Positions 45,428-59,155 of a DNA stretch of 64,000 nt are shown here, piece by piece. A program made the translations under genes and the position numbers. The stretch comes from Papio anubis (lineage: Eukaryota > Chordata > Mammalia > Primates > Cercopithecidae). Where the stretch lies: assembly GCF_008728515.1 (NCBI RefSeq), contig NC_044978.1, forward strand, positions 143,143,787 to 143,207,786, read 5' to 3'. Numbering within the stretch: the stretch's first letter is position 1; each line of letters opens with the position of its first letter. The notes beneath the pieces were generated by a model. The model had not been told where the DNA came from. It worked only from the letters and a program-made list of their open reading frames with translations, and made no database searches.

Positions 45428-46714
45428 TACTTTCACATTCTTCCTTAAGAACTCTACGCAATTTCTTTTCAATGTCATTATATTTCATTGCTTTGGAGTT
45501 AATAATTGAAAACAAATTGATGCCCTGTCTCTCATTAGCTAGTTATATTTTTTATAACCTCTGGGTTTCAAGAATGACTCTCCCAAGAGGAAGTTGCAGG
45601 ATTAATTACCAATCCTTAGTAAAATTCATATTAACATATAATAGGAAAACAAAAGAAACCAGTTAAGATCCTCCTATCTTAGTAGATTGATTAGGTCAGA
45701 TCCAGTGAAGAGTTAAGAATAAGCATTAGAAACCTGTCAACAAAGAGATGAGGAACAAAATTTCTGTGTATTCATTTGAATACATTGAATTCATTTTCAT
45801 TATCTGAAAAAATGTCACTTTTTAAACTGCAAAGAGAAATTGCACTTGAAGTTTTGTGCTTATTCATTAATATTCTAATCCGTGAATGTATGGAACAGGC
45901 AAACAGAAAGCAAGCAGAATTTATGAGAAATGAAGGCTTAATAACATCACATGTGAATTTTATTTTAAAACTCTTCAGTTCATAAAAACTAGGCAGCAGG
46001 GGAAAAATGCTTAACAAGCACAACTTTAAAATTAACAATTCTTATCGGCAGTGAATGGCAGCAAAACAGGGAGAAGAAAATGGAAAGATGAAATTATATA
46101 TGACAACTCCATTGAATATTAATTATTTATGTGAAATAATAACTCTTTTTCTAAGGAAAATAAACTCTTCTGATTCATGTTAGTTCTTCTTGGTACCACC
46201 TTTTTAACTGGGATTTCAAATATTGTATTCATATTTAAAATTTTGGGAATGTAAGGAATTTGATGATTAGCACCTTAAACTTTTCACTTCTATCTCATGT
46301 TCATTCCTTCCTCCCAGTAAACTTTGTGACAAATTATAAAATATCCGGAATTTGGAAAGTTAGCTGGTAATGTGCTTGGAAGAGATTAATGTCTCCATCT
46401 GCAAACATGCATAAAGGCAGCAAGATCCCCAAAATGCTCTTGATATGCAAAATGCTGAAATGCAGAGAAAACACAGCATAGTGTTCCTTTTTGGTGCTCA
46501 GATTCAAGATGAAAAATGGGCGGTGGTTTGATAGCTCAAAATTAACTTTTGGCAAATTAGATCTAATCATTGCCCTATTTCCAACTCAACTGTCAGCATA
46601 AAGTCCTCAGTGAATTCATAGTTCAATGAGCAAAACAAGATACAATATAATATACACATAAACACAAAAATATATGTATTGTTCAAAATTTCATGTTTGC
46701 ATTTCATTTCAAAT
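45428..46714. other. Intergenic, nothing recognised
   Basis: Frames at 45776-45985 plus and 45772-46038 minus lie on opposite strands of the same DNA and have no known domain. Confidence 0.5.
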
Positions 46715-46850
46715 TTTCATATTGTTGAACATTTCATGAGTACCTACCATGGACCAGATGCTATGCTTTGTGTTAGAGGTTGAAGAAAGGATATAAAAAT
46801 ACTGATTTTACTCAAGGACTCACCGGTGTCAGGATTGTGTTTATAAAATT
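46715..46850 (-). repeat. Possible L2 fragment, minus strand
   Basis: 'catttcatgagtacctacca' followed by 'ccagatgctatgctttgtg' resembles reversed L2 ('gagcacctactatgtgcc'). Confidence 0.45.
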
Positions 46851-47119
46851 AATAACCATTAGAATAAAGTTATACTCTTTAGTGCTAACAAGTCTCAGAA
46901 GAAGAAAAGTCAGAGGAACGAAATGGATTTGTTAATAGATAGAGATAAAACTTATGTGACTTTTCTTTCTTAAAAAATAGAATATTAAAATAAGGCTGCT
47001 AGGGGAAAACATCAATTAACTGTAGAAATGGAAGGGGCAGTAGAAATTATTTACTGAAGTCCATCAATTTTACCAATGAAAAACGAAGTCTAGGGATATA
47101 AAATGAATTGGTAAAACTC

Positions 47120-47310
47120 ATAGAGCTTTGCCCATCACTTGTTATCTGTGTAAATTTGGGCAGGTTAATCACCTCTCTGAGTCTCAGGTTCAGGATCTGT
47201 AACATAGCAATAATAATAATGTTGGATTGTTTTGAGTACTGAATAATGAAATAGACACAAAGAGGTTGAAACAGTGCCTGGCACATAGTAAGTACTCACT
47301 AAAAGTAAAC
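47120..47310 (-). repeat. MIR SINE, minus strand
   Basis: 'tcacctctctgagtctcagg', 'atagcaataataataatg', 'cagtgcctggcacatagta' and 'agtactcact' follow the reverse MIR order. Confidence 0.75.
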
Positions 47311-49867
47311 CCTAAACCATGTTTCTGTTGGCAAGAGGGCCAGAACTTGGCTTTGATGTTTCTGTCAAGAACTCTGTTCATGCCACACTTCCCTTAAGGC
47401 ATGGGGGTTGACTTTAACACTTGCATAGCACAACTCCAAAATGACTCTGCAATCTACAATGGTATTTTATTAGTCAAAATGCTTAATAAATATTTAAACA
47501 AGGGAAATTATAGGAAAGCAATATTAGAGCCAGAAGCAAAAGTGTGGGAGGAGGGATCAGTGAGTGTTAGGAAAACAATGAATCTCAAAGTTCTTACTTC
47601 ATCTAGTAGGAGCAGGCATAAATAGAGGATAGACTCACTTTAAAAAGCTGTAGGCAACCACAGGGATCACCTGGAGATCTGAAAGGAAGAGAAAAAGCCA
47701 ATCACTTTAGTTTATATTTTACTTTTCCATCCTCTTTCAGAACAATGAAACAACACTGGTATAGAAAAATGGAAATCCAACCTAAGCGAGCCCTTGAGAG
47801 AGTATCTTATTTCTCTTGATAAAAATATAATACCCGGGGATTTTGAAAAGCTTTTATGTCCCTTCACCACAAAATTATTAGAGCCGTTTCGTGTATATAG
47901 TATATGGTAGTAATTGAGAACAGAGAGTTTAGTGTCAGATAAGAAATCACATTGAACAACGGCTCTACTCAGTTCTATGTAAGAGGGAGTTAACAATGGT
48001 ACTTCCTTCACAACAAATGTTCAAAGCATTAAACAAGTTAATGTCTGAAATATGTATCACATAATGAGAGACTCATCAGAAGTACACAAATGTTAATAAT
48101 TCCAAAATCTATAGATACTAGTCAAATAATAACAATGTTTAACCTACCTGATTATTTAAAAATTAAAATAAAAAAGAAACGAGGTCTTACTTCTCAAAGT
48201 TGTATCATCCAAAAATTAAACCATGACAGTTTTTCTGGAGTGTTTAAAGGCAAGTCCAATGAGACAGAGGGAGGGTCAGTGCAGGTGGCACTCATGATGG
48301 AGGAGAGAACAGGATATGGGAATAGCAGGAGGGAATATGCAGACAAGGAAAGGAAAGATCACTATACCCAGAAACTGTACCTGGAACGAAACTGATTCTA
48401 AGGAGATCATGTTATCAAAAACTGAAAGAGGGAAAAAAGTCTTGGAGATGCTTTCCTTGAAAAAATATTAAGTATCCTAGCAACATTTCCTATATTGAAT
48501 TGGAATTTTAATGTATAAATCTGTAACTAAATTAAAATCTGTAGGAGAAAAATTATAATAGGAAAAAATGCCATCACTACAGACATTCCAGGAAAGCCAG
48601 TGGTTTTGTGAAGCAGTCTTGAGAGAGGCAAGCTACCATCATCAAGAACCCTTATGGGAAATCACTGTCAGGAGTGGGAAGGCACGTTTCATCCCGAGCA
48701 GGCATGTCTTGAGGGTATCACACCTTATACAAAGTTTTACCTGGATCTCCCTCTCTAGGAAGGAAAACTATGACTGATGCCTCTTCTTAGAAGATGAAAA
48801 TAAAACCTGGATTTTAGCAGAAAACATCTAAGACTAAACCCCAAATATGCAAATTTTCACAGATAATATTATACTGTAGTAACAGTTGTGTGGTATTCTT
48901 GTTTTCTAGGAGTTTATTGGTTATCAGTCAATAACTATCTGAAAGTATATGTTCTTTACATGTAAATCTTCAAATCTACTTTTTCTGGAGACCCCAAAAT
49001 GTTAATCAATATTTTTGAAATTATAAGGTTGATGAAGTAACGAAAAATTAGTAGTCTTTGGAAATTAACCTTTCACAGAGTTGAATATTTTCTTTAATGA
49101 CAGATCATCTATTGAGTGGATTAGTTACTAAGTCATCACCATCACAAGCCCTAGTAAAAAGCCAGAGTCATCACGTGTATTCAGTCTACATATTTATTTT
49201 GAGTCATTCTTGTGGCATCATTAACAAATGTGATTTGTCTGCAAAGATCCCAAGCCCTTCCGGAGAGATTTGGGATTTTTAGATCCCGCTCTCAATAAGC
49301 TGTCATGTGTATAGCTAAATACAAAGAGAGAGGGGTCGTGGTCAATCCCAAACTGCCGTGATGTCCTTGAAGAGGAACAGAAGTTCCTGGAAGCATGGAA
49401 GGCAAGAACACTGTGCCTGCCTTTAGCTAAAAAGAAACAGTTATTGAGGTAAGTAAAAAAATGTATCTTAGTATCACCCCACTCAGCCTCCCCAGGAATT
49501 TTGTGAGAATCTAGACAAATTTGACAGAGACAGCTGCAGAACTTTATCGCTGACAATTAAGAAGTGCTGAGACTCACTGGTGTAAAACTGCAGCATTAAG
49601 GACCTGAAGCTGCAAGAGCAGCTGTGCCAGCCTCCCAGCTCAGCACTTTCCCTTCCAGCCACCCACTACCAAGTCATGAGGAAGAGCCCAGAAGAGGAGC
49701 TGGCAAGGCCACCAGATATGGTATACATTCAAAAAACAAAGGCCACCAGACTGACCTCTGTGACTTTCAAGAAAGTCTCTGCAGATACCTGGAGACAGTG
49801 GAGACAGTTGTTTTGTCAATTGATCATGCATTATTATGTATAAGGCCAAAAAAAAAGTGCAGCATTC
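47311..49867. other. Intergenic, about 2.5 kb, nothing recognised
   Basis: No gene, RNA or repeat recognised. Frames at 48090-48395 (101 residues) and 49221-49556 minus (111 residues) lack domains, are not conserved families I know and have no associated signals. Confidence 0.5.
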
Positions 49868-50172
49868 GGAGTAGGGGTCAGAAATTTTTTTCTCTAAGGA
49901 GCTAGATAATAAATATTTTAAGGTTTTTGAACCAAGAGACAAACTTGAGGATATTGTACAGCTACTTATATAAAATAGGAAGAAAAATATCATAAATATT
50001 TTATAGAAGAAATGCAAAACTGTTTATGGACACTGAAATTTGGATATTTGTTGCAAAATACTATTCTTTTTATTTTTTTCAACTATTTAAAAATATGAAA
50101 ATCATATCTTATTGAGTGTACAAAAACAGCTATTGGGCTGGATTTGGCTCCTGCCCTGTAGTTTTCTAACTT
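49868..50172. mobile_element. hAT-type DNA transposon remnant (MER1-like group)
   Basis: The left end 'aggggtcagaaatttttt', then 'gagctagataataaatattt', and the right end 'gggctggatttggctcctgc' followed by 'ctgtagttttctaac' match non-autonomous hAT-Charlie elements with 'caggggtc.gcaaact' ends. About 300 bp and strongly diverged. The family name is tentative. Confidence 0.6.
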
Positions 50173-51759
50173 CTTACTTATTACATAGCCTAGCTCATAA
50201 AAAAGTTATTAACGAATGCTACTATTGTTATCATTTAATATTATTAATACTTAATAAAATATTATTGCACATAGTTTTTCCCAATCAGAATTTCTCCTGA
50301 TCTACTAAGGCACGGTAAGAAATGCAGATGTTCATCTGGATACCACCATGATGGCTCTGAACCATAATGCAAATATGTAAAAAGCAATGCATTCTCAGGT
50401 AAGTAATTACAACAAGTTGGCATTTGTTTCTCCCACAAGCACTCATTAAATACAAGTATACATCAAGCAGTGTACACTGAGAATTATAGCACAAATAAAA
50501 CCATGCCCTTATCTTAGAATTGCTTACGGACTAACGGTGAGGTTAGATGTATAAATAGAAACATGATAACTGGATGTGACAAGGTGGTAATTGCCCAAGT
50601 AGAGGTTTGAAGAAGAATATTGTGAAAGCATAATCCACAAAGAGCTTCTCTCAGGGAAATATATGAATTTTCAGATCAAAACCTGAAGTTAAGACCAATT
50701 AAGCTCCATCAGTAGAATTTTAGACTTCAGCCAGATATTTGAAAAGCAGGATTTGAGAAGCATTTTCTCTAATCCTCAAACCATATTAGAGCAATAGGAG
50801 AGCTCAGGCAGAGGATTAGCCTTGGAGACAAGGATAGATAATCTTCCTTACTCTGAGAAGGAAAAGAGGGAAGATGGGTAAAGAAATTGAATAGGTTTTG
50901 AGGCTGAACATTTGGAAATCAAAGTTATTCTGTTTGGACTGTTCTCAGGAGAGAGTAATGAATAAAATAGAAATGGTTGGGTTAGATTCCTGTGGTGCAT
51001 ATGCTGGCCAGAAAACCAAATCTTGTGACTGACAGCTATGCATAGCCTAGTGAGATACAAAGTCATTGCAACCATGTATACAGATGGGTAACTTTATTCA
51101 TAGCAAATGGCAGCAATTGGAGCACTGGCAAGGCATTCTAGAAAATCAAAGAAAGAAAGAAATGGGCTCAAGATTTTGAGGATTGTTGATGTCAACCTGG
51201 CTAATCACATCATCTATCTGTATAGGGAGGTAGCAAGATATGGCTAATGAACTGGAAAAGGGATCACAACTCAAATGTTTACTGAGTCAGGAAGAGGGAA
51301 AAATGAACAATAAAGTATGAACATAAGACAGTGGTAAGCAGGGTTTATGGCAACTAGAGGGGGTGAGCACTGACTAAATGTGTTTATTAATAGATTAATA
51401 AGCAAGTCTACTAGACAAAACATCTACATTTAATTTAGATTACCATAAGGTAAGCAGTGTGTCTATTTATTGAAAGTTGGGAGGACAAGGTGCTATAGTC
51501 AGAGAAAGAAAACCACACTTTATTGTTTTCCGGAAATTCACATTTAACTGGGTATCATTTTATCTGACAACCATAACTGCGTGGCAAAAATAAAGCAGTT
51601 TTGCAGGTATAATTAAGCTTTCTAATTGAGAGAGTTAGCTTTCAGTTAATCAAAAGAGCGATTATCCTGTGTGGTATTCACTTAATCAGGTAAGACCTTT
51701 AAGGAAGATGAAGTATTGGTGGGATTCTGCTGGCCACCAGGGAGAAGGAGAAACCATGC
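50173..51759. other. Intergenic, nothing recognised
   Basis: About 1.6 kb with no gene or named repeat. Confidence 0.5.
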
Positions 51760-52056
51760 TGTAAACCGCTTTAGAAAGGAGTAGTCTCTAGAAGCTGAGG
51801 GACTCAGTCCTACAGCAAGATAAAACTCAATTTTGCCAACAACCACATGAACTTAAAAGAGTACCAATGCGAGCTTCAGATGAGACTGTAGCCCCAATTG
51901 ACACCTTGACTGCAGCCTGGTAAGACCCTGAGCACAGGAGTCAGCTAAGCGATACCCAGATTCCCAACCCATGGAAACTGAGGTACTAAATTTAAATTGT
52001 TTTAAGCCACTAAGCTTGTGGTAATTTGTCGCACAGCCTGTAAAAACAAATACAGA
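51760..52056 (+). mobile_element. MLT1-type LTR, 3' part
   Basis: 'attgacaccttgactgcagc', 'ttttaagccactaagcttg' and 'tggtaatttgtcgcacagc' match the 3' half of an MLT1 (MaLR) LTR, ending near 'aacaaatacag'. The 5' half is missing or too diverged to see. Confidence 0.75.
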
Positions 52057-52460
52057 GAATTATCTCAGAATTTATCGGGGAATTTCAAAATTACAAATTT
52101 GAATTTTGAATCTGAGGCTGACTTGGCCATTTTCTAGGTTGGTTGAGTCAAAATGATGCTGATATTCTGAGAAAGTGGGATAAGTCTAACTTCAAATCTG
52201 TGTTTTTCTGCTCCCTGAGAGTGAGGACTTTATGCCACATATTCTAAAGATTTATACAATATAACAAAGGTCATCATTCTTTGGTGACCTAACTACCATC
52301 CAATCAGCATTTCCATCATAACTACAAGGGACAGAAATCCCTCCTTGCCCCTGAACATCTCTTGTTTCCCTTAGAGAAGGAAGAATATAGTTGCCAGCAA
52401 AACTTGACTGAACATAAAATAATAGCCATCTCAAGGATTTAACAGCACTGTACTAAGGTC
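52057..52460. other. Intergenic, nothing recognised
   Basis: No gene or repeat identified. Confidence 0.5.
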
Positions 52461-52798
52461 TTTTTTTTTTATTATTTTTATACTTTAAGTTCTGGGGTAT
52501 ATGTGCAGAATGTGCAGGTTTGTTACATAGGTATACATGTGCCGTGTTGGTTCGCTGCACCCATTAACTTGTCATTTACATTAGGTATTTCTCCTAATAC
52601 TATCCTTCCCCCAGCCCCCTACTCCTCGACAGGCCCCGGTGTGTGATGTTCCCCTCCCTGTATCCATGTGTTCTCATTGTTCAACTCCCACTTATGAGTG
52701 AGAACATGCCGTGTTTGGTTTATTCTTCTTGTGTTAACTTGCTGAGAATGATGACTTCCAGTTTCATCCATGTCCCTGCAAAGGACATGAGCTCATCA
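52461..52798 (-). mobile_element. L1PA-type 3' end, 5' truncated
   Basis: T-tract (reverse poly(A)), then 'atactttaagttctggggta', 'tgtgcaggtttgttacatag' and 'gtttcatccatgtccctgc'. About 340 bp of L1 3' UTR and the last ORF2 codons. I found no convincing TSD. Confidence 0.93.
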
Positions 52799-53767
52799 TG
52801 AGTTCTCACAATTCTGCAAGGCTGGGATTATAATCTGCATTTTACTAATGAGGGAAGTAGGGTCAGAGGCATTATATGACCTGGTGCAGCCCACACGGAC
52901 AGTAAATCATGGAGTTGTACAGTTTCTCATCAAAATCTGTGTATTCACTATTATGAAAACAATCCTCCATTAAAATACAGTTCTCTCCTTCTTAAGCCTC
53001 CATCCATGATCTACCCACACACCATTCGGTGACTCATAATTAGACTTAGTATTAGCATTAATCTTATAATCCAGGTTAGCAATGAATGTTTACCTATGCA
53101 GTAGGTGTTTTGTAGGTACAGTTGTCTGTCTATGCTCCACAGGTACTTGACACAATAAACATGTGGAAGTCCTGATAGCGGTAAATTTCTCTACCTGAAA
53201 ATAGGTTTCTGCTGAGTATCTCAGTGCTCACCTAGACCCACAAAGCTTTAGCTTTTGGGTATAAAGAAAAATTAAATGAACTCTGCAAAGAAAAATTACA
53301 AATGGTTCCTGTACCCAATAACTACTCTCACATGCCCATGGCTTAATTATCCTCAGCATATTAATAATTGTATTCATAATTCTTAAGAAATTCTATTTTA
53401 ATATCCTATAATTTATACTTCTAGATTTACAGTTGTCTAGAAAAATGGATAGTGCTTTTGCAATATTTGCTCTGGTAGGCAAAGAGTTTAAAACAATTAA
53501 TAGGAAAACAGGCTTTGAATATGGAAGTAATTCAGTAAGATTGTGTCCCATTTTATCAGATCCCCGGAGCAGGGGTAGTATTAACTTTTTAAAATAATTT
53601 TGTTTACTTAATATTTTATATGCCTTAAGTAGATACTAACTAGCCAGCGAAACATGTCTAATAGTGTACCAATATTTTGATAATATTTTAATTCTGCATT
53701 TTATAGCATGTAAAATATACATTGCTTTCAAAAATTATTAAAAGGTACAGTAGTCTTGGAATAATTA
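52799..53767. other. Intergenic, nothing recognised
   Basis: No gene or named repeat. AT-rich. Confidence 0.5.
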
Positions 53768-53876
53768 AATAAGAATATATACACACATATATAAAATAAT
53801 AAGTGTACACACATAGATATATCTTTAAATGTATATGTATGTGTGTGTGAGTGTGTGTATGTGTGCCTGTATGTAA
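53768..53876. repeat. TA/CA/TG compound microsatellite
   Basis: Irregular TA and CA runs followed by TG runs. It gives a Thr-His repeat on the minus frame 53688-53924, which is not coding. Confidence 0.85.
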
Positions 53877-54007
53877 TGTTAAATTCTCATGACTTCCCCA
53901 GATACTGACTGGTATGACTTTCAAGTTCCAAATTTAGTTCATCTAATGGAAGTTTGTCAATTGCTAAAAAATTAACTTTGTCTCAATCCTCCATCCTCTT
54001 TTGATTT

Positions 54008-54082
54008 ACAATAAAGCAAAAGAAATAAAAGAAAAGAGAAGAAAAGAGAGAAAAGAAAAGCAAAGAAAAGAAAAGAGAAAAG
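54008..54082 (+). repeat. (AAAAG)n-like purine tract
   Basis: About 75 bases almost purely purine, in GAAAA/GAAAAG units. The charged Lys/Glu frame at 54001-54195 is this tract translated. Confidence 0.9.
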
Positions 54083-57000
54083 TGCAAGGGTGCAGAGCTT
54101 TGCCTGTTTTACCTACAGGGGCAAAGTTTTCTCTATTTTGTCTAATATATTTCAAGTATTGGAAAGGTGTCTGGGACACAGTAGATATATGCTAAATGAG
54201 TATGTTAAATAAATGGCCTAAAAATTTAATCATTTTTCCATATGTGCAAACTGAGAATAGAAAGGAAAAAATGTTAAAGTGTTAGCAATATTTTGCTTCA
54301 AAATGAAAAAGAAGTTACATTTGTGAGCTTTTCTTCTTCTGGATAAAGGTTTAGCCAACTTGTTTTATTTCAACTGGAACAAATATGAGGTAAAATAATA
54401 GCAGAGTACATCTTGTTTAAAGGTGAAATTGAATCATTTTCAGGGTTATCAGGAACACTATATTACAGCAGCGTGAGGATGACTGGAAAATTAACATCTC
54501 TTTAGATTTTTTTTAGAATTTTTTAAAATGTGTTTTAATAACAAGAGTACTATTTCATGAGTTCTTCTGTATATACTGTATATGTAAAACATCAAGTAAT
54601 AAAATCTTACATTTTTAAAATAAGAACACTACCATGCAATTACCCTGTAAGCATATACAGCACCAGTTTCTATTTTAATGTGGAAGCCACACTGGTATAA
54701 TTAAACAATTACAAGCATAGTACAACCTAAACAAGAATTTTAAAAACAAAACAAAACATTTTTCTTCCCTTAAGGAACATATTCTCCTTTCTCTAGCTTC
54801 AGAAAACATTTTGACAAGAATTCCATCATAAGCATTTTATTAATGCATTGAATAAGGTACTAAACCCTACTTAGCTTACATGTGACACTGCAGAAAAAAA
54901 TAGCATTAATTATACCGTAAACTTGAAATTATAATGATTAAGCCAAAAATTTTCATAATGCCTTCATTATTCAATGTTGCAAATATTTTATAGAATTATT
55001 TTCTGGTACATTTATGGTGAATTTATTAAGGCAGAGTGGTTCGTTGGTTAGACCTTGAGAGTCTCATTTCAAAAATCAGAAATTTCCTCTAGCACTAATT
55101 GGAAAGTTAACCCCATAAAATTATTTTAATGGTCAATATCCTACCACTCTGCCTAATTTATCCAAAGGGAACAGTATGGGGCCGATGAGTCAGAGGAATG
55201 AGTCAGAACCACCAGGCTGTGTGTGGTGGCGGAATCCTGCAAACAATTATTTTATTTCTAGACACCACTTACATAAATGATGCATAAGGTTATAACCCAG
55301 CATGAGACTCAATATTTTGACTTAAGAACAACTTTGTTCTTCCTCACAGGACAATTAATATCTGGTTAGATGCCACTGTAAATGATGAATTGCTTCTTAA
55401 AATGTTTGTGTGATGTCTTTTCACCTCTTCACTTTGGTGCTTTGTTGAACATAATTTTTTTATGAACACTTGAGCTCCAAGATAGCAGTAAAGGTGCATT
55501 TAAGCACCTTGGGTATAGCCATGGTACATAAGCCTAAGGCCAGACTTTTGCATCACAGAAGTAAATGAGGTATAAAAAAGGAGGAAACAGAGAACCTGGT
55601 TTCAGGGTTAACACTAAGATATATGGTATTTTATTAAGGACATTTTTTGAATATGAGAAAGTTTTCTTTAGATGGTTTCCACTGACTTCCCTGTTATTTG
55701 TATACCTCTTTATGTATGCCCTTGGCATTGATTAGGCTTCAAATTCATGTATCTGCAGACCCATATAAAATATATTATCTGTCAATATATGTGCTGTAGG
55801 GAAAATGTGCAGGCCAAGCTTTCTTATGCTATAAAAAGAAATTAGTGGCTTGAGCTCCAGGGGAGTTTCCAGTCTTCACAATAAATCATAGACACTTAAC
55901 TCAGACCTCCACAAACTTCTTCCTCCTTATAAGGCACATCGTACTGTTACTCTCTACTGTCACTCCTCAGTTACTAAGATGAAGAACATATGAACTCTGG
56001 GAAGTGACGTTTACCTCAAACAGTTCAAAATAAAGGGCCAGAAATATCCATAGGTCTGACAATCCCAGGGCTAGCAATAAATGCCCATAGAACTGGTTAG
56101 CGGGAGCAGAATACAGATTTTATGAACAATTTCCTACCAACATAATGCTAAAACAAAGAGTTATTCAGAATTTACACAACTGAATAACTTCCTGTAAAAC
56201 TGAACTATGTACATTTCAAATTAATACAAAATCTCATTTCTGCTCTTAGGTTGTATTCAAAAATGTCAGCCCATCTTTGAACAGAAAAAAAAAAAGGGGA
56301 GTTTGAGCTCTTTGGGTAACTTCCACAGTATTGCCCTCAGTGTTGAAGTACTGAAACCAAAAAGCAAATTCAGGAAACAGGAAATAAACTATTTACAGTT
56401 GACTAAAGGAGAATGCATAAAGTAACAAGGGTTACATGGCAATGTGACAAGCTTCACAAGACCTTGCTCCCTTTGTAATGAATCTGAAGGTATTTTGAAG
56501 AAATACTGAAAGTAATTTTTTGCAAAACAAGATTTTCTATAAAAGTGTTTTCTTAGAGACAGTAAATAGATAGATACAAAGCATGCACATTGGCATAGGT
56601 ATATTGCTTAATTTTCTGAAGAAGAATTGGTCTTGTAGTTTCCTGCTCTGGGATAGGGAGGTATCAGAATATATATCTATCCATCTACTTAAGCACTGGC
56701 ACATTCATTCTAGATAGAATCCTTACTTAAAAATGTCCACACTTGTGGAAAGGGAAGCCATAGCCTATTCCACTCACCTTCTTACAGGTGGAAGAGACAA
56801 TTGCAGAATCACTGATGGAATACAGAGCTTCAAACAATCTTCAGGCAAAAAAAAAAAAAAAAGAAAGAAAGAAAATGACTGCTTGAGAAATAATTTATAC
56901 TGAAAGTTACTGAATCTTTCCTGTTAGCATAACTTATTACTGCATTTAATGGCTTTCCTGAAGTTGCCGTTTTATCCTATAGATGAAACTGTAATGAAAA

Positions 57001-57304
57001 GGTTATCATAGCTTGGCAGGGTTTAGGACAGTGGCAGGCTATTAATGTTTTGAATGAAGTCCAGGTACTTCAAACCCTTTAGCATACTGACGGAAACCAG
57101 TTATTAACTAGGGGCATGTCCTACATGCTAACAAGTACATGATAATGTCTACTCTGAACACATTCAGGTTTAAAATAAAACTTGAGAGAGTCAAAGAATC
57201 TATTCTGGCACCTGTTTATTGCTAGCTGCATAAGTCAAAACTAATACTGTACAAACTAACTAGTTTTTTTTTTAATTGCCTGACAATTTCTAGTGTTAAG
57301 AGTG
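54083..57304. other. Intergenic, about 3.2 kb, nothing firm
   Basis: No gene or named repeat. Contains a small inverted repeat (55030-55153) and an A17 run with GAAA units at 56848-56875. The sequence before the A run matches no known SINE or processed transcript that I can recognise. Confidence 0.45.
55030..55153. repeat. 11-bp inverted repeat, 102-bp spacer
   Basis: 'ggcagagtggt' at 55030-55040 and its exact reverse complement at 55143-55153. Arms extend imperfectly outward ('tta' and 'taa' rich). It could be the ends of an old MITE or a chance pairing. Confidence 0.5.
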
Positions 57305-57545
57305 CCAGAGCTGGGGTCAGAATGCCTGAATAAGAAACTGTGATTTGCAAATTGCTACCTATATGACCTTGGGTCAATTATTTCATCTCAGTATACTTCA
57401 GTTCAGTTTATCCATAAAATGAAGATAATTTAAGTACATAATCTTTAGGGCTATTGTGAGCATTAAATAAAGTAATCCATGAAAAGAGGTTACCATAGTA
57501 TGTAACACACATTAACATTCAGTGAATGTCAACAATTATTATTAT
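57305..57545 (-). repeat. MIR SINE, minus strand
   Basis: 'tgaccttgggtcaattattt', 'tttatccataaaatgaagat', 'gggctattgtgagcattaaa' and 'cattcagtgaatgtcaac' are in reverse MIR order. Confidence 0.8.
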
Positions 57546-59107
57546 GGTTAATGCTATTATATCATTGAGTTACTCTCCTAGTAGGATGAAAATAAAAGAT
57601 AACAACTTAAAAGGAACCTGAAACCCAACAGAAAAACTTATTTTTAAAAAACTATCGGTACAAAATTTCATTATAAATTTGTTCAGTACTGAAATGTATC
57701 AACACCCTCATTAGTCTCTAAAATTCTTAAGAAAACTCACTGCCTCTTGTCTATAAATTTTACACTGCTGACTCAACTGTCCCCCAGTGTGAATAAGGTT
57801 TCCATTATGGTTGTGGGTATTCACTGAACCATGTACAGCTTTATCATGACAACTAATGGCATGCATTTTTTTCAAATTGTGACACTGTTCAAGGCAGGTC
57901 ATAATAGTTGGCTGGCAAGCGTAATAGTAAACTGCTCCATAAAGCAATGATAACCTCAACTGTGGCTTCCTTAGAGTCCATGTTTTTGCATGTTTTCTTT
58001 AGAATGGGGCCAGTACCCATTTTATGTTAATATCATCATAAGGTGTTAACTATTATTAGCCAAACACTTTCAAAGAAATAGTATTTATCCTTTTGGGTCT
58101 GAATTGTTTATTACCTATTATCCATATGTACAGTCTTTCTTACTGAATAACTAAATTATACATACTTGTGTAATTCTCTTAAGTGCTTGCTAGCTTCTCA
58201 CATTTAATGGTGCTTTTTTTCTATGAAGCTTGAGCAAGCAGCTTAAAATATCAAATGAAAGGATTTACCACTACAGAGAATCAGCATCATCAGGTAATGA
58301 TAACTGAACTAATGCTATTTCAGTCCCAAACATAATATTTTCGTCCCCAATGCCAGTCACTAATTGAGAACCACAAATTCATTTCATTTGTTTGTAGTGA
58401 GAGATATTCTCTTCAGTTGCCACACCCCTTGCTTAGAATGTGCTAGGATAAGAAATGGGACTTTGAGAAATGCAAGGGAAAACAGAAAAAAGGGCATAAA
58501 CTTTTACCTTAATTATTTTCAGGAGATATATTAAAGCTTGTGCATCTACTGATTGTCTTGTAGATAGAAATTTAAATCAAACCTGGTCAGGGCTTTATGT
58601 ACAAAATGTGTAGGAGAACTAAGGAACAAACAGCTGCCCAACCTTAATTGTTGAGGAAGACTCTGTGACATGGTGTGATAGAGAAACTCTCTAGTTAAAG
58701 TGCTCTCAGAAGGGAGATTGAAAAGTAAAGGCTAAAAGGTAGTGCTTCTGCCGCCATATGTAAAGATTGTATAAGTAATAGGGCTTTAAAAGTCTAGAGA
58801 TTTAAAAACTAATATTATTCAGGCTCAGTATCTCTTGAGGAAGCAGTATTTTGATATTTAAAATGTCAGTAATATATTGTTTTTACATCTCTTAAGGCAA
58901 TTATTAACTCCTATGTATTAGGATGTACTCTTGTTAACTAACAGAAGCACCTGAATCACACTTATTTAAAAATATATATGAGAACATATTGACTCACGCA
59001 GGTCAAAATCCCAGGCACATGTTTACTGCAGACACAGCTCCATTTGGGAACTCAACTGACAGCATGAGTATTACCACCCTCTCTCCCTTCTTTCTCTGTA
59101 ATCTTCA
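57546..59107. other. Intergenic, nothing firm
   Basis: No gene. The antisense frame 57711-57959 has Cys/His residues but no spacing typical of a zinc finger. The 58985-59100 part faintly resembles an unnamed old repeat. Confidence 0.45.
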
Positions 59108-59155
59108 ATCTATGTATCTATGTATGTATCTATCTGTCTGTCTGTCTGTCTATCT
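59108..59155 (+). repeat. (TATC/TGTC)n microsatellite
   Basis: Mixed TATG, TATC and TGTC tetranucleotide units. It encodes the Leu-Ser-Val-Cys-like run in frame 58989-59285 by chance. Confidence 0.9.

Noticed and set aside
45234..45509. Frame with repeated Ser-Phe-Leu-Pro units
   Set aside because: Direct translation of the TTCC microsatellite.
49221..49556. 111-residue antisense frame with Cys and His residues
   Set aside because: Cys/His spacing fits no known zinc-binding fold, and nothing else supports a gene.
55027..55100. tRNA-like 'gtggttcgttggttaga' sequence
   Set aside because: No cloverleaf can be drawn: the arms do not pair, and no B-box plus acceptor stem follows. A degraded MIR head or chance is more likely.
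56770..56880. A17 tract as the tail of a processed pseudogene or SINE
   Set aside because: Upstream 100 bases match no transcript or SINE I recognise, and no TSD was found.
57711..57959. Cys/His-containing antisense frame as a zinc-finger fragment
   Set aside because: Lacks the C-x2-C...H-x3-H spacing. Chance frame.
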